The notes below the pieces were generated by a model. That model did no database searches, was not told the DNA's origin, and worked only from the letters and a program-made list of their open reading frames with translations. The translations under genes were made by a program, and so were the position numbers. A stretch of DNA of 64,000 nucleotides from Yponomeuta sedellus (taxonomy: Eukaryota; Arthropoda; Insecta; Lepidoptera; Yponomeutidae), in the NCBI GenBank assembly GCA_934045075.1, contig OW203722.1, positions 6,543,763 through 6,607,762 of the forward strand. The letters run 5' to 3'. Positions 9,414 to 19,679 of the stretch are shown here, in pieces. Every line of letters begins with the position of its first letter. Position 1 is the first letter of the stretch.

Positions 9414-10120
9414 ATGTCTAGTACTCGTGTTAACCTTAGAAAATACTATTTCTGTACTAGTTAACTGAAGCCTGCAATGGACATCACCAATAATCTTGTG
9501 ATCGTGTAATACTGGCCTTATATCTCTGCAGAACACGTTTAAATGGGGTCAAAAAGTTGGATCCCCCAGCAAAGACGGGAACTTTCCAGCACGGCGCTCA
9601 TTTTACATCAAGAGAATGCCTCTCTTCCCAAATTGAACTGTGAACACAATGAATTATCTAAGGATCTGGTTTTAGTCTTACGTTCGCTCTTATTGTTTCC
9701 CTGACAAAAGGCGGGGTGTCGATGCCAATTGATCACGTAGCCTCCCCACTACGTTCGTTCCAACGCGAGAACAACAGAAAACCCACTCCTCCTATTGACA
9801 CGCTAGAAAGTTTAAATTGAAGAAAACCATATATTTTTTTAATTAAAATCTTTTTTGCAAAAAGTATCAGATCAGTCTAATAGTGATATTTAGAATCCAT
9901 AGCCGTGAACTTAAGGCAAGAATAAATAGGATTATGTAGCATGAAAGCCAAAAACGGAAGTTTTTGCCTTTGCCTCAGCGTAATGAAATAAGAGATTATG
10001 CGTTAGATCGAGTGTGTGCGTTACAAAAAAGTAATTAGGTGTTTGAATACGTAAATCCATATAATACAGACTTATCCTGGTCCCTAACTCTGATACCCTG
10101 TGATATGATTAGTAGAAAGG
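9414..10120. other. Unassigned sequence with a 39-bp-repeat monomer relic
   Basis: At 9850-9880, TTTTGCAAAAAGTATCAGAT plus CAGTCTAAT resembles the unit of the tandem repeat at 38.7 kb. The remainder shows no recognised element. Confidence 0.4.
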
Positions 10121-10621
10121 ACATTATAAATGAGGCCTTATGGGCGGCTTGATAACTTCTGACAGTAAGGCCCGCCACTGTCTTACAATCCTCCACCAAC
10201 CCGGACCTGGCCCCCGTGGTATGCCTAACCTTATCTTATGTTATGCAAATAAGTAAAGTCCGAATTAATCTTTCTTTTTCTCCTAATCCGCAGCATCTTA
10301 CATACATACATACATAGCCTCCCGCCTGTATCCCAGAGGGGTAGGCAGAGACCAGGGACTGCCACTTGCCACGATCCTGACAGATCACCTTTGCTTCGTC
10401 AACGTTCATAAGTCGTTGAACGCACGCCGGTTCCGGGTACTTTTATCTTCCCCTTTGCCAATACATCCCCTATTGGGTCGCAGCATCTTAATAAAAATAA
10501 TTTATTTTACGTATGTATGTGTCCCCCGTGGTGGAGTATGGCCTAACCTTCCTACTATGCAGGAAGAGACCCGTGCCCCAGCAGTGGGGACATACAAGGG
10601 TTGATAACGAACATTATAAAT
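10121..10621 (+). mobile_element. SINE-A 3' half, TSD-flanked, carrying nested insertions
   Basis: TSD ACATTATAAAT lies at 10121-10131 and 10611-10621. The SINE-A body (GAGGCCTTATGGGCGGCTTG onward) is split at 10220/10523: CCCCCGTGGT occurs on both sides (10211-10220, 10523-10532), consistent with a second TSD around a 302-bp insertion. The 3' end ATACAAGGGTTGATAACGA is intact. The copy is 5'-truncated and lacks the 5S-like promoter. Confidence 0.85.
10289..10490 (-). mobile_element. RTE-4 3' end, TSD-flanked, nested
   Basis: TSD CGCAGCATCTTA lies at 10289-10300 and 10479-10490. Between them is the reverse complement of the RTE-4 end with a short CATACATACATA tail. It is inserted in a non-SINE segment (10221-10522) that itself interrupts SINE-A, giving three levels of nesting. 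Confidence 0.85.
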
Positions 10622-10662
10622 ATCGGCAAACTAAAAACAAACACACAGACACAGACCATACG

Positions 10663-10850
10663 ACTGTCTCTTTGGTCTAGCGGTATAACGTCTAATTACC
10701 ATGCCGGAGCTCGTGGGTTCTATTTCCACTGGGGGCCCGCAGTAAATTTGTACTAATGGTCTGGGGGTATTTTCATGTTTGTGATGCCCTTGGCTGGTTA
10801 CCACAGCTGAGGGTATCCTAGTTTGGGACTAGAAGTTGATTTTGTTGTGG
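10663..10850 (+). mobile_element. SINE-F (tRNA-headed SINE)
   Basis: The tRNA-like head has TTTGGTCTAGCGGTATAACG (box A) and TCGTGGGTTCTATTTCCACT (degenerate box B). The body contains TTTTCATGTTTGTGATGCCC and GAGGGTATCCTAGTTTGGGA, which resembles the SINE-C body. Another copy is at 39.5 kb. Confidence 0.7.
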
Positions 10851-10869
10851 GGATTTTTTTTTACTTTTT

Positions 10870-11205
10870 CTGGGGCATGGGTCTTTTCCTGCATCGCAAG
10901 AAGGTTAGGCCATACTCCACCATGGGGGCCAAGTCCGGGTTCGTGGAGGATAGTAAAACAGTAGCGGGCCTTACTGCCATACGTTATCAAGCCGCCTATA
11001 AGGCCTCTGACATGGCTTAACGACTGCGACTACATGACAACCGGCACGAACAGCTTAGCGTGCCTTGCGAAGCACGGAAGCGCTCAAAAATATGCCACTA
11101 GCGGTAGTCACGGGACGGTCACCCATCTTGCACCTGACCGCGCCGGTTGTGGCTTAACTCAAGTAATTGATTCCAATCACTCAGTTCGGCTAGGCTACGA
11201 GCTCT
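10870..11205 (-). mobile_element. SINE-A, near full length
   Basis: The minus-strand 3' end is truncated (begins GGGGCATGGGTCTTTTCCTG). The body and 5S-like head (GGTGCAAGATGGGTGACCG) are preserved, and the 5' end reaches GAGCTCGTAGCCTAGCCG. Confidence 0.85.
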
Positions 11206-11639
11206 TTTATTTTTTTTATGTTAAGTTATTTATCTGTAAAAAATCAAAGTACAGTATTCCTTGCGGAAATCGAACCGTTGACGCATTAAATTTTGAGTCA
11301 TTCTTCTGTAATTTAAATTTAAACATCGTACGGTCGATCTGTAAGAATAAAGCCTCGATTACAATAGAATTGGAAGTGTGACTGTTTTATGTCTAACGTT
11401 TTATGCAGGCTTAGTAAGCATGTAGCGATTTGGAGCCTGTCTCCATTCTACCAACCACATCTTTTGCGGTGGTTTTACTACCGAAGGGGTTCTCATGGAG
11501 AATTTATTGTGTTCCTATGTACAGTATAAAAAATCCGCATGACGCATTTTCATTGCGACACTGTTTACATCATTTTAACTCTGTAGTGCGAAAGAGAGTT
11601 ATGTAGTTTTTTCTTATTTAAGTAGCCTTTATACGTCAC
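11206..11639. other. Unassigned sequence
   Basis: No element recognised. Confidence 0.35.
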
Positions 11640-11745
11640 ACTGTAAGGCACAGGCCTTCTTTCAGAGAGAAATAGCTCATTCTCTATGGCCTTAACTACC
11701 ACGCGTGTCCACCGTGGATTGGCAAACAGTATAGGTCTCATCATC
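11640..11745 (-). mobile_element. SINE-E 3' fragment
   Basis: Minus strand: GCCAATCCACGGTGGACACG and GAAAGAAGGCCTGTGCCTTA correspond to the 3' half of SINE-E. Confidence 0.65.
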
Positions 11746-11823
11746 ATAATCAGCCGGTGTGAGTCCACTGATGGGCCCAACAGCTCTAAACGTTCTAAGT
11801 TACATTTCTTTACTCAGAAGTCA

Positions 11824-12119
11824 ATTCTAAGATAAGATAAGATAAGAATATTCTTTATTGTACACTGGAAAACAACAAATACAAAACAATTGCAAATATA
11901 CATAGTACAATTGGCGGCCTTATTGCTAAAAGCAATTTCTTCCAGACAACCTTAGTAGTTGCTTTACTTTAAATTTATCACGTTCTACTCCGGACTGCTT
12001 TGGCTTAGTCTCTTTTCTTCTCTTTTATCATTTCTATTTTAATATATTTTCTAGAATGAGTTCGAGAACATTTTCCCTACATTCTGATTTTACTTACACT
12101 GCCAGTTAGGACAGTCATC
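11824..12119. other. AT-rich stretch starting with GATAA repeats
   Basis: GATAAGATAAGATAAGAATA at 11829 precedes a TTCTTTATTGTACACTGG block. It resembles reverse-strand LINE 3' ends with poly(A) signals but cannot be assigned. Confidence 0.3.
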
Positions 12120-12345
12120 TGATGGATACGGCTCAATTAGGCTGGCTATGCCGCAGACCAGTTTCTCATGCAGAGGCTGACCTGATTGAAGGAAAAATTA
12201 CGTGAGGAAACCTGAGTATCTGAGGTATTCACATACCGCAATGATTGGAATTGTCAATTCGAGGAGGGTACGAACGGTGATTCAGCACATACTCTATCTC
12301 TGAGAGAAGGCCTGTGGCACATATATAGGCTACATAAATAAAATT
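12120..12345 (+). mobile_element. SINE-E, 3' two thirds
   Basis: Contains GTGAGGAAACCTGAGTATCT, GATTGGAATTGTCAATTCGA and the end GAGAGAAGGCCTGTGGCACA with TATATAGGCTACATAA, then a TAAG-rich tail. Confidence 0.65.
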
Positions 12346-12595
12346 GTAAGTAAGTAAAGTAAGATTTTACCACAGCAGCTGTTACATAATTAATTAATTT
12401 ACAAAAGACGTAGATGGGTGCATAATACACGGTTCAACGCCAGTCCATAAACTTGAGACATAACTAGTTTTGAGTCAAATGCATCAAATTATGTGCAGAT
12501 AGCTCCTCCACACTCGCGCCCGCATCTGTCTCTTAAAAGGGCGTCTTTTTTACTTTGTGAACGACATTTGTTTACAATGCGATGATTACGGATCC

Positions 12596-12703
12596 TAACA
12601 TAACTTCACGGCTGTATCGCAGAAAGGTAGTCAGAGAAAAGTGACTGCCACTTGCCATGATCCTGACCTTCGCTTCATCGAAGTTGATTAGTCGTTGCAT
12701 ATG
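12596..12703 (-). mobile_element. RTE-4 3'-end fragment, diverged
   Basis: Minus-strand match to the RTE-4 end (CAGGATCATGGCAAGTGGCA, TTCTGCGATACAGCCGTGAA) with many substitutions. Confidence 0.6.
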
Positions 12704-12754
12704 TGAGATTCTGTCACATGTACGCAACGGTATCTACTCCACATAAAACATAAT

Positions 12755-12850
12755 ATGGCAGACAATGCAGCGTCCGAGTGGTCCCTTCACCCATTGAGTG
12801 TCAGAGAAGATGCCACTGGACGCTGTATAAATCATCTACGCTCAGGCCAT
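12755..12850 (+). mobile_element. SINE-E2 3' end fragment
   Basis: CGTCCGAGTGGTCCCTTCAC and GATGCCACTGGACGCTGTAT match the 3' end of the 34.5-34.95 kb element. Confidence 0.65.
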
Positions 12851-12948
12851 AGCGGATCGCAATGTCACTTCACCAATACTTTTAGAGGAGATTGAGACTT
12901 AGTCGCAATTAAAATTGCAAATAAATAAATAAGAAATATGATAAATAT

Positions 12949-13121
12949 CAGAAGCCTTAAGGGAGGGCATGAAAACTTCTGACAGTAAGACACGCAGCAA
13001 GTGTCTTACACTCCTCCACCGACCCGGACTTGGCCCCCGTGGTGCAGTATGACCCAACCTTCCTGGGACGCAGGAAGGGACCCGTGCCCCAGCAATGGGA
13101 ACATGCAAGGGTTGATATTGA
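12949..13121 (+). mobile_element. SINE-A, 5'-truncated
   Basis: Begins at the AGAAGCCTTAAGGGAGGGCA block and ends ATGCAAGGGTTGATATTGA. No 5S-like head. Confidence 0.8.
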
Positions 13122-13379
13122 CGAATATTTAACTAGTTTTCAGGATTTATTCACAAACCATAGAATCTTGCCTGGGATGCTGCTACAGTCTTTTGTCAAA
13201 ATTACCTCTACGTAATTTTACTGTAGTCAATTATGTTAAGGGCGACTTTGCAACAAAAAGTAAGCTTGTTTTTTCCGTATTTTTTGTTTTCTTCCTGATA
13301 ACCATTGAAATATATCTTCATCCATTCAAGTATCTCTTTTTAAATAACTTGCTTTATTGTTTGTATGCGGACCGGGCCG

Positions 13380-13700
13380 GGCCTAGCAACAACAGGCGTG
13401 GTCAGTTACGGGATGGGTGAGCGTCCCGTGACTACCGCGAGTGGCATTTTTCCGAGCGCTTCTGTGCTTCGCAAGGCACGTTAAGCCGTTGGTGCCAGCT
13501 GTCATATAATGGCAGTCGTTAAGCCATGTTAGAGGCCTTATAGGCGGCTTGATAACTTTTGACGGTAAGGCCCGCCACTGTCTTACAATCCTCCACCAAC
13601 CCGGACTTGGCCCCCGTGGTGGAGTATGGCCTAACCTTCCTGCGATGGAGGAAGAGACCCGTGCCCCAGCAGTGGGGATATAATAGGGTTGATAACGAAT
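13380..13700 (+). mobile_element. SINE-A, nearly full length with intact box C
   Basis: Starts at CCTAGCAACAACAGGCGTGG; the outermost 5' end is lost. GATGGGTGAGCGTCCCGTGA is close to the 5S intermediate element/box C. The 3' end is GGGATATAATAGGGTTGATAA. Confidence 0.85.
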
Positions 13701-13834
13701 TGTTTCTGTATTCTTTTTTAGCTCCTAGTTACATTGTGTATTGCCTCTTTTTTGTCGTATTAGGATTACTTATCCGTGCCGAAAATGCCGAGAAATTTGC
13801 AAAGTGTACTATAGTGACTCTAATATTTTTTATG

Positions 13835-14260
13835 TTGTAAGTTGATTTAATTTGTTTTAAATTAAATAAATAACCAGTTATATCAAATAACACTTTGATT
13901 CAAAGAAAGGAAATTAAGTAAATTTAATTTCTATTTATTCTCCTTTTAACTCGCTTTTTCTTCCTCGCTTTTTTCTTCAGTCTTGTGCTTCCAGCTTCGT
14001 CCTACTCGGTCCCGGAAGCCTTAACTGGGGGCTCGTGTCAATTACGAGCAGTCATCCTGACGGGCAAGGATACGGATTGAATTAACTGCCGGGAAAAAAC
14101 CCGTCGAGTTACCCGGCACTGCGGCAGAGCGAGAGATAGAAGACGCACTACGGACGGACCGAAGACGGACTCCTTTGGTACAGATGTTGATTAGAAAGCT
14201 CCATAACTGACTGAGAAAGTCCAGTGCTACTTACAGGGACAATCAAGGGTAGAATGATTC
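13835..14260 (+). other. Possible LTR end, primer-binding site and leader
   Basis: At 14025-14035, TGGGGGCTCGT equals the first 11 bases of the tRNA-Pro primer-binding site used by many LTR elements; after that the match stops. Upstream 13835-14024 is an LTR-like AT-rich block with AATAAA signals, and downstream is a purine-rich, non-coding leader-like stretch. No second LTR or gag/pol remains are visible, so the match could be chance. Confidence 0.25.
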
Positions 14261-14529
14261 GATCCTCTCCCACCTCTTTCCGTATTTAGCTCGGCAATGA
14301 GCCGACTAATGCGCAGTGTACGAGATATTTGCCAAGTCAATGATCACTAACTGAACGTTTATACACCCACCTGCCGTCTTATTTCTCGTCTCAAAAAAGC
14401 ATGATGTGAAGTTAATCTGCCAAGTTCTTTTTCTACACATATGACCAATTAGGAATATAACGAATAAGGAATAAACCGGCATAAATATGTTTTTGTTAAG
14501 TTTCTGTCTATTCACAATTTTTATGTTGA

Positions 14530-14615
14530 CTATGTATGGCCTAACCTTCCTGCGGTACAGGAAGAGACCCGTGCCCCAACAGTGGGGACATATAAAGGGT
14601 TGATATCGATATCGG
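14530..14615 (+). mobile_element. SINE-A 3' end fragment
   Basis: ATGGCCTAACCTTCCTGCGG to ACATATAAAGGGTTGATATC. Confidence 0.8.
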
Positions 14616-14716
14616 TGTAGACTATAAGCAGGGCACAGGCCTATTCACAATATTAATTAACAAAAAGTTTTTCACTAGGAGTGATTATTTTATATCTATG
14701 ATTACTTATTTATTAA

Positions 14717-14795
14717 CGATCTGTCAGTATCGTAGCAAGTAGCAGACCCTGGTGGCTGTCTACCTATCCAGGATACGAGCATGAGTTTGTGTGTG
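14717..14795 (+). mobile_element. RTE-4 3' tip, diverged
   Basis: GATCTGTCAGTATCGTAGCA and CTACCTATCCAGGATACGAG correspond to the last 80 bp of the RTE-4 ORF region. Confidence 0.6.
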
Positions 14796-14799
14796 TAGA

Positions 14800-15235
14800 T
14801 TATTGATAACTTAATATTCAAATTAAGATGTAAATATGGAATGCAGGTAAAGGAAATGTGATGTATGAAGGAGTTCAACTTTACAATAACTCACCGACTG
14901 AATTAAATAACGTAGAAAATATTAATGCTTTCGAAAACACACTAAAACTGCTTGCCTTAAACAATATCTAAATTTAAACTTGCTGTAATTTATGCCATAT
15001 AATTTTAAGTTTATTTTCTCATTATTAAGTGAACTGTAAGTTTTTTTTATGGGAAATAAATATCTTTGAACCGAATAATGTATCTAAACTGCGGGCAATG
15101 TTCCTTGCTGTCAGCGGTTTGAATACATTCTTCGGTTCGTAGGATACAAAACTTAAAATATCGCTACACATTTTGATAAATACGACCAAAATTATTATGT
15201 TCATTTTAAACTCAAGCTCTATCTCATAAAGTCCT
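14800..15235. other. AT-rich stretch, nothing recognised
   Basis: No element recognised; a minus-strand 91-codon ORF overlaps 15025-15300 without motif. Confidence 0.35.
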
Positions 15236-15500
15236 GTGTCCTGCTGTCGTAACACGACCTTTGCCTCACTTCGTGTTTCGTTATTCCCCCCACCTTGCAT
15301 TCTTGAACAACTTCATCCATCTTCACTTGCGCCGAAGTTCTGTGTCTTCTTCACAAGCAGGCTACTCTGCGGTCGTTTGCCAAGATGGCGGTCCGTGACG
15401 GACGTTGCCGGACTAAAATTGAGTGGGACTCCTGCCTGCGTCGGTGGACGCATGTAGGAATGTTCGACGAGAGCTATCTGCAAAACTATTTTGACGATTA
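15236..15500 (+). other. GC-richer segment of unknown nature
   Basis: Overlapping short plus-strand ORFs lie here. The ATG at 15385 sits in a good insect start context (GCCAAGATGGCGG) and opens 68 codons, but the frame runs into the SINE-B beginning at about 15505. No splice or domain evidence supports a gene. Confidence 0.2.
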
Positions 15501-15504
15501 TATA

Positions 15505-15735
15505 ATTTTTAATGCACTAACCCGTGCTAAGGACAATTTAAAAAAACCTATTATTATAGGCTGCCTGTACGTAATACAGAGAATATTGTAAAGTGGTTCG
15601 AAATTTCACTGATGCCGATGAGTCACCCATTAGCTCAGTTGGAAAGAGCGCTGGCACGGATAGCCAGAGGTCGCGGGTTCGAATCCCGGCATGGGTGGAA
15701 TTTTTAGCCTCTAAATAGGTTTTTTATTATTTTGA
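15505..15735 (+). mobile_element. SINE-B with inverted tail block at its 5' side
   Basis: A complete tRNA-like body (CACCCATTAGCTCAGTTGGA to GGCATGGGTGGAATTTTTAG) ends in GGTTTTTT. Just upstream, at 15508-15553, the SINE-B tail block is present in the opposite orientation (TTTTTAATGCACTAACCCGT), as in the palindromic copies. Confidence 0.8.
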
Positions 15736-15779
15736 CACTGTCTGTTAATTGTTCGAGCGCTTAATAATAATTGATCTCG

Positions 15780-16070
15780 GTGTTAGATAGATAGATAAAA
15801 ATATTTATTTGCTTCAACGCACACACACAGAGGAATAGCAAAAATGTAACGGAATGGGCCGTATAAATAAGAAAACTAATGGAAAAGGGGTAAAATGAAA
15901 TTAGCAAAATATCAAAGCAAACGGGCAATGAAGTGATGACAACAAGAATATTCCAGAATGAGTGATATAAGAGAGATAAGTTAATAAAACGAAAAATATA
16001 CATAGTCCTAAAATTTATCCATCTACACATAAGTAACACAAAGCAAAATTGTACAGCAAATAAGCACACA
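15780..16070. other. AT-rich stretch with GATA run
   Basis: TAGATAGATAGATAAAAATA opens a stretch whose minus strand encodes a 116-codon hydrophobic ORF (15761-16111). It is low-complexity Phe/Leu/Ile/Tyr, expected from T-rich DNA, and is not called. Confidence 0.35.
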
Positions 16071-16074
16071 AGAT

Positions 16075-16590
16075 AAGTAACAGAAATAAGCACAAACAAA
16101 TCAACGGACAATACAAGAGAGATATAACATTACAAGAGTATGCCAGAGCCCTGGCTCAAATTTCAGACGCAATTTTTATCTTTTTATGCGAAGCTCTTAG
16201 GCTAGCTAGCCTAAACTAGCTGAAAAAATCCTCTTATCGGTTTTTCTCTACAACTAATAGTTTACGTAATCTTTCCCTCACCTGTAGAAAAGTAATTTCA
16301 AAGCATAATCCAAGAAAGTAACAAAAATAAGCAAATCAACGGACAATACGAGTACAAGAGAACGGTTTGAGGGTGTAGAAAATGCATTTTGTTGGGAGTA
16401 TGAATGCACTAAATAGGAAAGTTAGTGCATTGGGTATGCTAGAGCTCGGGTTCAAATCCCGAACGCGATATTTATCTTTTTAGGCTATACTAGTTGAAAA
16501 AATCCTCTTATCGGTTTTTCTCTAAAACGAATACTTTACCTAATCTATGTCTAACCTGTCGAAAAGTCATTTTAATGGTAGTTACGTGGC
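16075..16590. repeat. Imperfect tandem duplication, two units of about 240-275 bp
   Basis: Unit 1 (about 16068-16305) and unit 2 (about 16315-16590) share, in order, AATCAACGGACAATAC, an ATGC...GAGC/TCAAAT segment, TTTATCTTTTTA, and AAAAAATCCTCTTATCGGTT followed by TTTCTCTA. Unit 2 contains GCTCGGGTTCAAATCCCGAA, a tRNA T-arm-like hairpin that is eroded in unit 1. Confidence 0.65.
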
Positions 16591-16778
16591 ACAAAAAGGT
16601 TCCACACAAATCGGACTCAAATTATGACTTTATTTGAGTTATTTCGATAAATCATGTGTTGATTTGTGTAAACCTTTGTCAGAATAAGGTCAAATTTTAT
16701 TTTATTCTCAAAGTAGCCGGCTTAAGACGTGTAAGGAACAAAATATCTTAAAGTTTTTATTATATGTAGTTTTTATAG

Positions 16779-17010
16779 TTTTTGGGCGACGATAGCGTGG
16801 AGGTAGAATGTCGGCTTCTCAATCGGCAGGTCCTGGAGTGTTTTCTATAATGACTTTTGCAATGTCATTGGCTAAAGGTGAAGGCAAACATTGTGAACAA
16901 ACCTAGGTGTTTGAGGTGCTCCAAAACGAAATTGCCGATAGGTGGGCACGCGTGTTAATTACGACCATACTCTCCCTTTCTGGCCTGTGCCCTGCAGTGG
17001 GAAGTATATA
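16779..17010 (+). mobile_element. SINE-E, near full length
   Basis: Head GATAGCGTGGAGGTAGAATG with GTCGGCTTCTCAATCGGCAG; body with AACCTAGGTGTTTGAGGTGC; 3' end CTGGCCTGTGCCCTGCAGTG followed by GGAAGTATATAGGATTATAC. The CTGCAGTGGGA.GTATA.AGG end resembles that of RTE-mobilised elements. Confidence 0.75.
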
Positions 17011-17025
17011 GGATTATACTAATTT

Positions 17026-17660
17026 AATTTTTAATGCATTAACTCGTGCTAAGGACAATTTTAAATACCTATTTAGAGGCTAAAAATTCCACCCATGCCG
17101 GGATTTGAACCCGCGACTTCTGGCTATCCGTGCCAGCGCTCTATCCAACTGAGCCGATGGGCAACTCACCGGCATCAGTGAAATTTCGAACCTCTTTACA
17201 CTATTCTCTGTATTACGTACAGGCAGCGACATCTGGCTGAAGTAGATTGCATCACTTACAGCCCCGACTACCTACTTTGCAGTTAGGTTTTACATCGGAA
17301 TTATATCGCTGTACCCACATGATTATACTATTTTTATTTTTAATGCACTAACCCGTGCTAAGGACAATTTTAAAAACCTATTTAGAGGCTTAAAATTCGA
17401 CTCATGCCGGGATTCGAACCCGCGACCTCTGGCTATCCGTGCCAGCGCTCTATCCAACTGAGCCAATGGGCGACTCAACGGCATCAGTGAAATTTCGAAC
17501 CTCTTTACACTATTCTCTGTATTACGTACAGGCAGCGACATCTGGCTGAAGTAGATTGCATTACTTACAGCCCCGACTACCTACTTTGCAGTTAGGTTTT
17601 TACTTCGGAATGATATCGCTGTTCCCACATGATTATACAATTTTTATTTTTAATGCACTA
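17026..17660 (-). mobile_element. SINE-B tandem dimer
   Basis: Two long SINE-B units repeat at a spacing of about 310 bp on the minus strand. Each has a tail block, a pseudo-tRNA (T-arms near 17097-17120 and 17405-17425) and the long 5' leader ending GTGGGTACAGCGATATC. A third tail block starts at 17640. Both tRNA-like bodies have AGCGCTGGCACGGATAGCCA. Confidence 0.85.
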
Positions 17661-18020
17661 AGGACAATTTATGTCCTTTATAATAATAATAAAATTTCAC
17701 TTCGTATTCTCTATACCAGTTACGAATAATAATAATAACGAACGTACATAGAATTTCCAAATTCCTTTGTTCGCTGTCTTTGAGTTGCTTTGCATCGGGG
17801 ATAAGATACTGGAGTAGCATATTCATAGCATAGCTTACCTGATCACCATCCCGTCTACTTAATCCGAGCCAACGCCGTGAGGAATATAAGTTCAGACGTG
17901 CTGATTTCTTCACGATGTTTTTCTTCAATTAGCCAGAAGTATTACGGTTACACGTAAGAAATTCAAAACATTGATTACGGCCAACCTGCACTACATTTTT
18001 AACTTTGGTTTAGTAGCATC
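17661..18020. other. Mostly unassigned; short SINE-E-like block
   Basis: TTTCTTCACGATGTTTTTCT followed by TCAATTAGCCAG at about 17900-17932 resembles the minus-strand SINE-E core. The rest is not recognised. Confidence 0.35.
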
Positions 18021-18273
18021 TACAGTCTATTTTTTCTTACTTGGCCAATTTAGTAAACAAGATTCTAACCTTAAAATTGAGATTAGATGCCTTAACTAGA
18101 CGTTTTCTCGGAAATTCATGAACTATGTTTATATAATTGGCAGCGTGTTATCTAAAAGTGTTCCAAGTTACTTCATTTAGGGAAATATGGCAGTTTTAGA
18201 CTAAAAAGTTACAGTTTACGGGTAGAATCTTGTTTACTAATTTGGACAAGTAAGAATAAATAAATAGACTGTA
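18021..18273 (+). mobile_element. MITE-1, Tc1/mariner-type TA insertion
   Basis: Terminal repeats of about 45 bp begin CAGTCTATTTTTTCTTACTT and are flanked by TA on both sides. The copy at 24.97 kb is the same element in reverse orientation, sharing GAGATTAGATGCC and TTGGCAGCGTGTTATCTAAA. No ORF. The TA target fits Tc1/mariner elements; the cognate transposase is not identified. Confidence 0.8.
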
Positions 18274-19285
18274 TTTAAAAACCTATTTAGAGGCTAAAGA
18301 TTTCACCCATGCCGGGATTCGAACCCGCAACCTCTGGCTATCCGTGCCAGCGCTCTACCAATTGAGCCAATGGGCGACTCACGGCATCAGTGAAATTTCG
18401 AACCTCTTTACACTATTCTCTGTATTACGTACAGGCAGCGACATCTGACTTAAGCAAATTGCATTACTTACAGCCCCGACTACCTACTTTGCAGTTAGGT
18501 TTAACATCGGAACGATATCACTGTACCCACATGATTACACCATTTTTATTTTTAATGCACTAACCCGTGCTAAGGAACAAATTAAGAAACCTATTTAGAG
18601 GCTAAAAATTTCACCCAGGCATGGGTGAAATTTTTAGCCTATAAATAAAAATTGTATAATCATGTGGGTACAGTGATATCGTTCCGATGTTAAACCTAAC
18701 TGCAAAGTAGGTAGTCGGGGCTGTAAGTAATGCAATTTGCTTAAGTCAGATGTCGCTGCCTGTACGTAATACAGAGAATATTGTAAAGAGGTTCGAAATT
18801 TCACTGATGTCGTGAGTCGCCCATTGGCTCAATTGGTAGAGCGCTGGTACGGATAGTCAGAGGTTGCGGGTTCGAATCCCGGCATGGGTGAAATTTTTAG
18901 CCTCTAAATAGGTTTTTAAATTTGTTCCTTAGCACGGGTTAGTGCATTAAAAATAAAAATAGTGTAATCATGTGGGTACAGTGATATCGTTCCGATGTTA
19001 AACCTAACTGCAAAGTAGGTAGTCGGAGCTGTAAGTAATGCAATTTGCTTAAGTCAGATGTCGCTGCCTGTACGTAATACAGAGAATATTGTAAAGAGGT
19101 TCGAAATTTCACTGATGTCGTGAGTCGCCCATTGGCTCAATTGGTAGAGCGCTGGTACGGATAGCCAGAGGTTGCGGGTTCGAATCCCGGCATGGGTGAA
19201 ATTTTTAGCCTCTAAATAGGTTTTTAAATTTGTTCCTTAGCACGGGTTAGTGCATTTAAAATAAAAATGGTGTAAATAGACTGTA
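18262..19285. mobile_element. Palindromic SINE-B trimer inside a single 12-bp TSD
   Basis: AAATAGACTGTA at 18262-18273 (the end of MITE-1) is repeated at 19274-19285. Between them is exactly 1000 bp of SINE-B: a minus-oriented long unit (about 18274-18617) that turns around inside a second unit's T-arm (ACCCAGGCATGGGT at 18614-18627), then two plus-oriented long units in tandem. The two arms agree even at private variants such as GTAAGTAATGCAATTTGCTT. Pseudo-tRNA bodies are near 18305-18375 (minus), 18820-18890 and 19127-19198 (plus). Confidence 0.9.
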
Positions 19286-19333
19286 ACTAAAATTATTCGT
19301 ACAAAATTTAATTTAAATGGCCACTTATAACAA

Positions 19334-19495
19334 TAAAATGTGAAAATTACTTTGCTAAATTCCGCCAAAAATCCCACAAACCGTGTCTTGCTTCTGCTTG
19401 AAAAAGTGGGAGGGAGGGCGGTGCATTGCATTGCACTAACCGCATGGTGCTTGTGGGATTTTTGGCGGAATTTAGCAAAGTAATTTCACATTTTA
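19334..19495. mobile_element. MITE-2
   Basis: Terminal inverted repeats of about 46 bp: TAAAATGTGAAAATTACTTT...CCCACAA at 19334-19379 against 19451-19495. The core is GAGGGAGGGCGGTGCATTGC. A second, partial copy lies at 43.69-43.82 kb. Sequence outside (GAAAGTTGGTCC) extends homology to that copy, so the element may be larger. Confidence 0.75.
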
Positions 19496-19679
19496 ATGCT
19501 ATTATGGATTTCCGTTTACAAAGTAACGCCTGATTCCATACGGTGAAAGTTGGTCCAAATACTTTTTCTACTGTAAAATATGCAGTCTTTCGAAATTGAA
19601 AGTCTTTCATCAAACTCTTCGTACATAAACCAATCAAACTACGCTCGGAGCACTAACGTGCCGTTGTCGGTAACATTGC

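Noticed and set aside
15761..16111. 116-codon hydrophobic minus-strand ORF, membrane-protein-like
   Set aside because: It is what T-rich low-complexity DNA encodes by chance; composition is Phe/Leu/Ile/Tyr/Ser only, with no family motif and overlapping a tandem duplication.
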